Source of the DNA: Terriglobales bacterium
GTDB lineage: Bacteria > Acidobacteriota > Terriglobia > Terriglobales > Acidobacteriaceae
Direction of reading: 5' to 3'
DNA: 48,798 nt
Assembly: GCA_035691485.1 (NCBI GenBank)
Contig: DASSIZ010000079.1
Location: forward strand, 1 to 48,798
Positions 44,218-48,798 of this stretch are shown here, piece after piece; the first letter of the stretch is position 1; each line of letters begins with the position of its first letter. The notes under the pieces were generated by a model. It did no database searches and was not told the DNA's origin. It saw only the letters and a program-made list of their open reading frames with translations. Position numbers and translations under genes: made by a program.

Positions 44218-44441
44218 CATTCGCACTGGCCGGTCCCATGGCAGGCGCGAATGGGCGAGGCGCACAGCGAAGGCTCGGCGTTCATGCCATCAGGACCGAC
44301 GCAGGTTTGTGTGTACATGCACCAGAAGTTGTGGTCGGTGCCGGCCTGCGCGGAGGGATCAGGTTCGGAGAGCACGAATTGGCCCTTCCAGCGCAGGGCG
44401 GGACAGAGGTTGGGGTGAAGTGTGAGGTTGCAGTTGGTCAT
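44217..44441 (-). CDS. Small cysteine-rich protein
   Basis: A 74-residue protein with nine cysteines in NLCPALRWKGQFVLSEPDP, DHNFWCMYTQTCVGPDGM and SLCASPIRACHGTGQC. The WKGQFV...FWCxxTQTxxGPDG pattern looks conserved, as I remember it from several Acidobacteria proteins. The ATG at 44441 is preferred over the longer frame from 44525, since that one would translate an octamer tract (44483-44512). No signal peptide is seen. It might bind a metal or use disulfides. Confidence 0.55.
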   Translation of the reverse strand: MTNCNLTLHPNLCPALRWKGQFVLSEPDPSAQAGTDHNFWCMYTQTCVGPDGMNAEPSLCASPIRACHGTGQCE

Positions 44442-44482
44442 GAAATTCGCTCGCTGACTCGGCGTTTCACTCGCACAAGCAT

Positions 44483-44512
44483 ATTGCCGAACTGCGGAAT
44501 CGGGTAATAGCA
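44483..44512. repeat. Octamer-period tract before the small cysteine-rich gene
   Basis: ATTGCCGA (44483), ACTGCGGA (44491), ATCGGGTA (44499), then ATAGC. The same unit ACTGCGGA is used in the tract at 39465-39503. Confidence 0.65.
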
Positions 44513-44519
44513 TTCTTCG

Positions 44520-44617
44520 TGGCACGGCTAACGCCGTGCCCTTCCCAAGTTCCTAATAGCATCATGGCACGCTAAAGCCGTGCCCTTCCCAAGCTCCTAA
44601 CCCCTAGCTCCTAGCCA
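44520..44617. repeat. GGCACGGC...GCCGTGCC direct repeat and heptamer tract
   Basis: Two hairpin-forming copies start near 44521 and 44565: GGCACGGC TAAC GCCGTGCC and GGCACGCTAAA GCCGTGCC, each followed by CTTCCCAAG(T/C)TCCTAA. The last ends in a heptamer tract CTAACCC, CTAGCTC, CTAGCCA (44597-44617) that includes the stop codon of the FAD subunit gene. Confidence 0.7.
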
Positions 44618-45597
44618 CTGTTTTTTGCCGCCCGCAAAATTGCGCGCTTTATGGCTACTTCCGTCAAGCGGATCTTGTAGCCGTTCTTGCCGAGGTTTTT
44701 GGCGGGCCTGACGGCGGCGCTCGCCGCCGCCGCAGCCGTCTGCTCATTCAGTGGTTGGCCGACGAGGGCCTGGCGCGCCTCATTCGAAATCCACGGCACC
44801 GGCGCAACGTGGCCGAGCACGATCATGGCATTCCTTACTTTGTTGCCGTCCATGGCGAGCGCAACCGAAGCGGTCGCGAGCGGCCAATCGAACTCCGCCT
44901 TTTGGCGGACTTCGTACTGCGCAGTGCGCGCACCCGACGGAGGAGGCACGGTGATCTCGACAATCATTTCGTTGGGGCGAAGGTCGTGCTCGCGCTCGCT
45001 CTCCGACTTCGGAATGACGAAGAAGCGGTCCAGCGGCACTTCGCGATCGCCGTTCGGTCCATGAATTTTGACGCGCGCGCCGCCGGCAATGAGCGCGGGC
45101 GCGATGCTCGAGGGCGAAACGAAATACGCGGGGCCATCATTGCCGAGGATGGCGTGATAGCGGTTGTCACCGGCGGTGACCAGCGACTTGCCGTTCTGCC
45201 GGCCGAGCAGTCCGAAGCCATTGCGGAAATACCAGCAGCGCGGGCGCTGGCAGAGATTGCCGGCCATGGTCGCCAGGTTGCGGATCTGGGGGCTGGCGGC
45301 GTCGTCGGTTACGCGGGCCAGGGTCGGGTAGTACTTGCGGACGTCGGCATGGTCGGCGAAGTCGGCAATGCGCACCAGGGCGCCGATCCGTAGCCCGGCG
45401 CGCGCGTTGTAGCTGATGGAGTCCAGGCCGGTGATTTGCTTCACGTTGACCAGCCGGCGCGGGGAGATAATGTCGTCCTTCATGAGCGCCAGCAGGTCGG
45501 TGCCGCCGGCAAGCAGTTCGGCGTCGCTCCAGTTGTTTCCGAGAAGGCCGACGGCCTGCTGCGCAGACTTAGGAGTGGCGTATTCGAAAGCTTTCAT
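44611..45597 (-). CDS. FAD-binding subunit of molybdenum hydroxylase (CoxM/YagS-like)
   Basis: A 328-residue protein. The N-terminal FAD-binding part has LLGNNWSDAELLAGGTDLLALM and NLATMAGNLCQRPRC; the C-terminal CO-dehydrogenase flavoprotein domain ends the fold. In PaoB (YagS) relatives a loop after the RCWYFRN-like motif has extra cysteines that bind a 4Fe-4S cluster. Here RCWYFRN exists but the following CNKREPGSGC-type stretch is replaced by GLLGRQNGKS, so the cluster is probably lost. It ends a three-gene operon (ATGA overlap with the large subunit). Confidence 0.9.
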   Translation of the reverse strand: MKAFEYATPKSAQQAVGLLGNNWSDAELLAGGTDLLALMKDDIISPRRLVNVKQITGLDSISYNARAGLRIGALVRIADFADHADVRKYYPTLARVTDDAASPQIRNLATMAGNLCQRPRCWYFRNGFGLLGRQNGKSLVTAGDNRYHAILGNDGPAYFVSPSSIAPALIAGGARVKIHGPNGDREVPLDRFFVIPKSESEREHDLRPNEMIVEITVPPPSGARTAQYEVRQKAEFDWPLATASVALAMDGNKVRNAMIVLGHVAPVPWISNEARQALVGQPLNEQTAAAAASAAVRPAKNLGKNGYKIRLTEVAIKRAILRAAKNSG

Positions 45598-47987
45598 GCG
45601 GCGCCTCCTTTGTTTTCCAGCGCGGCAAGCACGCGGTCGGGAGTGAGGGGCAGGAAAGGCACGCGCACGCCGATGGCATTGTCCACGGCGTTGGAGATCG
45701 CCGCGCCGGGCGAGATCACGGGTGGCTCGCCAAGCCCGATGACGCCGCGCTCGTCATACCCGGGGCCGGTCATCATGTGGACGACGAGCTCGGGAATGTC
45801 ACCGTAGCCTGCCAGGCGGTAGAACTCCAGATTCGGGTTCAGCATGCGGCCGGTAGTGGGGTCCATGATCTTTTCTTCGAAGAGGGCGTAAGTGATCCCC
45901 ATGATGAGCGCGCCGTAGCACTGCGATTCGGCGGTCTTGAGATTGATGATCAGGCCACAGTCCTGCACGGCCACGATCTTGTTCACCTTGACGATGCCGG
46001 TTTCGACGTCGACAGAGACGTCGGCCATTTGCACGCCACCGACACCGCTGCTGGTGAGGTCCGGTGGCTTCGACGCGTCCGGATTCTTGCCATTGGCGGT
46101 GACGCCGGTGGCGCCGAGCATGGAGCAGGCTTTTTTCCAGGTCACGCTCTTGCCGTTGCTGCCCTTGACGCGGATGGTGCCGTACAGGGCTTCGAGTTGG
46201 TCGGGCTGCGCGCCAAGCGCAGGAGCAACCTTGGCGAGTAGCTGGTTGAGCGCGTCCACGGCGGCGCGCCGCGATTCGGAGGCGACAGCGCCGATGGTGG
46301 TGGAACCGCCGGAGCCGCCGTCGTGCGGAAAATTCGTGTCGCCGATCTTGAGCGTGATCGCGTCCAGGGGCAGGCCAAGCGTCTCGCCGATAACCATCGC
46401 GATGGCGGTGCGGGTGCCGGTGCCCAGGTCCTGCGTGCCGCTGCGGTATTCGACCGTGCCGTCGGGATGTATGGTCAGGTCGCCGGCGCCGTTGTGTCCG
46501 CGGCCGCCCCAGGTGTGAATGGAGAGGCCGAGGCCTTGCTTCAGCGGGCCGGAAGCCTTGTCGCCGCGCGGATGCCAGCGCTTCTTCCAGCCCATGAGCT
46601 CGTCCGCCTTCTTAAGCTCGGCTTCGTAAACGTTGGCGCGCGGCGTGTACGACAGGTTTTTCATGAAGACGTCGTAGGGATCCATGCCGAGGCGGGCGGC
46701 GAGATCGTCGATGGCGCACATGGTGAGGACCGCGGCCTGCGGGTGGTTGGGCGCGCGCCACGCGCGCGCCGGGCCGATATTGGTGGCGACAGAGATGTGC
46801 TGCTTCCGCTGGTTGGGAATCTCGGTGAAGATGTACGGAATCGGCGGCATGTTTCCGCCAAGCGGGCCGCCGGTACCCCAGGATTGCGAGTCCCACCCGA
46901 TGATCGTGCCGTCTTTCTTGGCCGCCAGCTTGACGCGCGCGTAGGCGGAGGGACGGGCGCCGGCGACTTCGAGTTCGGCGCGGCGGTCGAGGAATATTTT
47001 TACCGGAGCGCCACCGGCTTTCTTCGATAACTGCGCCGCGGCGAGACTCCAGCGGTCGGCGGAGAACTTGCTGCCGAAGCCGCCGCCAACATGCTGCTGC
47101 TGGTTGCGGATGTTGGACGCCGAGATGCCCACGCCTGCGCCGCTCAGGGCTTGCGCGAGCTGGTCGGGAATGCCGGAGACGTTTTGCGTGGAGACCTGGG
47201 TTTCCAGGTGTTCAGCGTCGGGCCAGTGCACCACCACACCATGCGCTTCCAGGCAGCAATGGGTGATCACCGGCACGCCATAGATTCCTTGGCTGATGAC
47301 CTCGGCGGACTGGAATGCCTGCTCGGGATTGCCCTTATCTTCGGATGAAGTTTTCTTGTAGGGCGAGACAGCGTTTTCCGCGGGCTTAACCGGCGCTGCC
47401 TGTAAGGTCTTGATCAAGTCCTCGCCGACGCCGTTATCGCGCAACCGCTTCACAAATTCAGGCGTGACCCGGAAGGAAATACCGCGCGTACGCACCAGCT
47501 CCGCAATCTGCGATTCATTCACCCGGTATGCGCCGCCGACCGGGGTGGTCAGCCTGGTGATCAGTTCGTCCATGCCGAGCGGCCCGGCTGTTTCCCCGGC
47601 GCCCTTGGGTTCGGTCTCATCGTCGACGAAGTGCGGCAGCACGTCGTACTGGACCTTGATGGCGCGGAGAGCGTCTTCGGCAGTGCGCTCGTCTACGGCG
47701 GCGACGGCGACGATCTCGTCACCCGCCCACTTGATCTCCTTGCCTGGGCCTTGCAACACCTGCACCGCCTTTACGCCAGACATGGCTTCGGCGCCACTCG
47801 TGTCAACCGCGGTGACCTTGGCATGAGGATGCGGCGAGCGCAGGATGGCGCCGGCGAGCATGCCCTTGGGATTCTGGTCGTAGGTGTACTTGGCGCGCCC
47901 GGAGACTTTGACGGGGCCGTCAAGGCGCGCCTGGCGCGTTCCGATCAAGGTGCGATGTTGCGCATCGGGCCACTGGTAATCCGCCAT
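45594..47987 (-). CDS. Molybdenum hydroxylase large subunit (YagR/PaoC-like) with helical insert
   Basis: A 797-residue Mo-containing subunit. Motifs are the VNESQ...AFQSAEV region, HTWGGRGHNGAGDLTI, and the active-site glutamate in GLGEPPVIS (Glu754). The start at 47987 has GAGGAG. Between residues 135 and 212 an extra segment interrupts the usual first domain: a helical motif LVRTRGISFRVTPEF then KRLRDNGVGEDLIKTL, a module seen as a repeated unit in other Acidobacteria proteins. The product should oxidise aldehydes or purine-like compounds. There is no signal peptide; export depends on the small subunit. Confidence 0.92.
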   Translation of the reverse strand: MADYQWPDAQHRTLIGTRQARLDGPVKVSGRAKYTYDQNPKGMLAGAILRSPHPHAKVTAVDTSGAEAMSGVKAVQVLQGPGKEIKWAGDEIVAVAAVDERTAEDALRAIKVQYDVLPHFVDDETEPKGAGETAGPLGMDELITRLTTPVGGAYRVNESQIAELVRTRGISFRVTPEFVKRLRDNGVGEDLIKTLQAAPVKPAENAVSPYKKTSSEDKGNPEQAFQSAEVISQGIYGVPVITHCCLEAHGVVVHWPDAEHLETQVSTQNVSGIPDQLAQALSGAGVGISASNIRNQQQHVGGGFGSKFSADRWSLAAAQLSKKAGGAPVKIFLDRRAELEVAGARPSAYARVKLAAKKDGTIIGWDSQSWGTGGPLGGNMPPIPYIFTEIPNQRKQHISVATNIGPARAWRAPNHPQAAVLTMCAIDDLAARLGMDPYDVFMKNLSYTPRANVYEAELKKADELMGWKKRWHPRGDKASGPLKQGLGLSIHTWGGRGHNGAGDLTIHPDGTVEYRSGTQDLGTGTRTAIAMVIGETLGLPLDAITLKIGDTNFPHDGGSGGSTTIGAVASESRRAAVDALNQLLAKVAPALGAQPDQLEALYGTIRVKGSNGKSVTWKKACSMLGATGVTANGKNPDASKPPDLTSSGVGGVQMADVSVDVETGIVKVNKIVAVQDCGLIINLKTAESQCYGALIMGITYALFEEKIMDPTTGRMLNPNLEFYRLAGYGDIPELVVHMMTGPGYDERGVIGLGEPPVISPGAAISNAVDNAIGVRVPFLPLTPDRVLAALENKGGAA

Positions 47988-48004
47988 GGATGCTCCTCGT
48001 AGTC

Positions 48005-48037
48005 TCAGTCGGTCAGTCTGTCAGTCGTCGTGTCTGT
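48005..48037. repeat. Octamer-period tract inside the 3' end of the 2Fe-2S gene
   Basis: TCAGTC at 48005, 48013 and 48021 with an exact 8-bp step. The first copy includes the stop codon. Confidence 0.7.
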
Positions 48038-48664
48038 CGCTTGATCGGAGAGTTGTGCGGTGGAACGGTTTCCTGTCATCTGCGCGATGGCGCCGCGTAT
48101 CCCGAAGTAGGTACCGCAGCGGCAGAGGTTTCCGCTCAACCCTTTGACCACCTGCTCGCGATTCGGATTGGGGCTCTTCTTCAGCAGCGCGTAGCTGGCC
48201 ATGACGAAGCCCGGGGTGCAAAAGCCGCACTGCTGCGCGTCGTTGGCGACGAAGGCGTGCTGCACCGGGTTCAACGCCTCGCCGGCAGTAATGCCCTCGA
48301 CCGTGGTGATGTTCCTGCCTTGGGCGTCGATAGCGAGCACGGAGCAGGCATATACCGGTCGATCGTCGAGCAGCACGGTGCAGGACCCGCACTCGCCTCG
48401 GTCGCAGACGCGTTTGGCGCCAGTTAAGTCGAAATTGTCGCGCAGGGCCTCCAGCAACGTGACCCGCGGTTCCAGATCGGCGGTGTATTTCTTGCCGTTG
48501 ATGGTGAGCGCGATGGGCGTCTTGCCCGGGCCGTAAACCGGGACCTCTTCGCCGTTGACCTTAAGCACGGTGGGCCCCACGACCGCGGGGACACTCACCG
48601 TGATGGCGGAAATCTTCAGGAACTCGCGGCGCGAGACGCCGGATTTAGGGTCATCGTCGGACAT
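48005..48664 (-). CDS. Tat-exported 2Fe-2S subunit of molybdenum hydroxylase (YagT/PaoA-like)
   Basis: A 219-residue protein. A twin-arginine signal SRREFLKISAITVSVP is followed by a plant-ferredoxin-like cluster (CDRGECGSC and later YACSV) and a helical cluster (CGFC, CRC in GNLCRCGTYF). It is the first gene of the operon and carries the complex to the periplasm. Its last residues TDTTTDRLTD are encoded by an 8-bp-period tract (TCAGTC at 48005, 48013, 48021), hence a repeat-derived tail. A GGAGGTAACG ribosome site precedes the ATG. Confidence 0.94.
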   Translation of the reverse strand: MSDDDPKSGVSRREFLKISAITVSVPAVVGPTVLKVNGEEVPVYGPGKTPIALTINGKKYTADLEPRVTLLEALRDNFDLTGAKRVCDRGECGSCTVLLDDRPVYACSVLAIDAQGRNITTVEGITAGEALNPVQHAFVANDAQQCGFCTPGFVMASYALLKKSPNPNREQVVKGLSGNLCRCGTYFGIRGAIAQMTGNRSTAQLSDQATDTTTDRLTD

Positions 48665-48685
48665 CGTTACCTCCGGTTGGAGTCG

Positions 48686-48713
48686 ATGGTCGTTAGCTGA
48701 TGGTCGATAGCAG
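48686..48713. repeat. Heptamer-period tract upstream of the molybdenum hydroxylase operon
   Basis: ATGGTCG, TTAGCTG, ATGGTCG, ATAGCAG with an exact 7-bp step. The units are close to those at 34997-35017. It lies 22 bases before the start codon of the 2Fe-2S gene and may be part of the messenger leader. Confidence 0.65.
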
Positions 48714-48798
48714 CGTTGCGAGACAACTTCAGAAACGGAAAGTATAATCGGCGGGCAAACAAAAGCGAAAGTCGCGGCGGGACGAATGGCGCCGGCGC

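Overview
This is a GC-rich bacterial chromosome segment. Its style suggests an Acidobacteriota genome (Terriglobia-like). The pointers are dense secreted proteins of unknown function, xanthine-dehydrogenase-family operons with Tat signals, four-subunit 2-oxoacid:ferredoxin oxidoreductase genes, and many intergenic hairpins and short-period repeats. This assignment comes from gene style alone; no rRNA is present. No phage, transposase, integrase or CRISPR array was seen.

Layout: 1-2100 carries small genes, all on the minus strand (a secreted protein cut by the window edge, two zinc-ribbon miniproteins, rubrerythrin). 2233-5794 is a two-component cluster: a GAF histidine kinase, a NarL-type regulator and a receiver fused to an RsbRD-like helical domain. 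6140-10428 is a plus-strand housekeeping run (aroC, def, fmt, rsmB). 10482-15843 runs on the minus strand: a PASTA protein, a bifunctional penicillin-binding protein, a degenerate receiver protein and an S41-family protein that lacks its catalytic Ser and Lys. 16136-20930 holds tRNA-Met, a cold-shock gene, a ribbon-helix-helix/ParE toxin-antitoxin pair, lipA, a YhaM-like nuclease and a BlaI-type repressor. 21275-24701 is a molybdenum hydroxylase operon of the 2Fe-2S + Mo + cytochrome c kind. 24916-25447 is a tRNA cluster (Gly, two Cys, and two 5' fragments of tRNA-Cys). 25666-31164 holds a sodium:solute symporter, an M28 peptidase, a receiver protein and a gamma-glutamyltransferase-like protein.

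The most coherent accessory unit lies at 31279-38319. Two tandem stand-alone RsbRD-like helical proteins are translationally coupled to an acetyl-CoA hydrolase/CoA-transferase. These are followed by a 2-oxoacid:ferredoxin oxidoreductase whose beta and gamma subunits are fused. Upstream sit two CRP/FNR-type palindromes exactly 22 bp apart, then a membrane-anchored GcvH-like protein that lacks the lipoylation lysine. My inference is a redox- or energy-controlled 2-oxoacid oxidation and acyl-CoA conversion module with its own sensor proteins.

38740-44441 holds secreted proteins and lipoproteins of mostly unknown function. 44611-48664 is a second molybdenum hydroxylase operon (2Fe-2S, Mo, FAD) whose Mo subunit carries an unusual inserted helical motif.

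A further signal is not a gene. Intergenic DNA contains many short tracts of degenerate tandem repeats with an exact 8-bp or 7-bp period. They often touch stop or start codons. In at least two genes (fmt and the last 2Fe-2S subunit) the tract runs into the reading frame and encodes the C-terminal tail.
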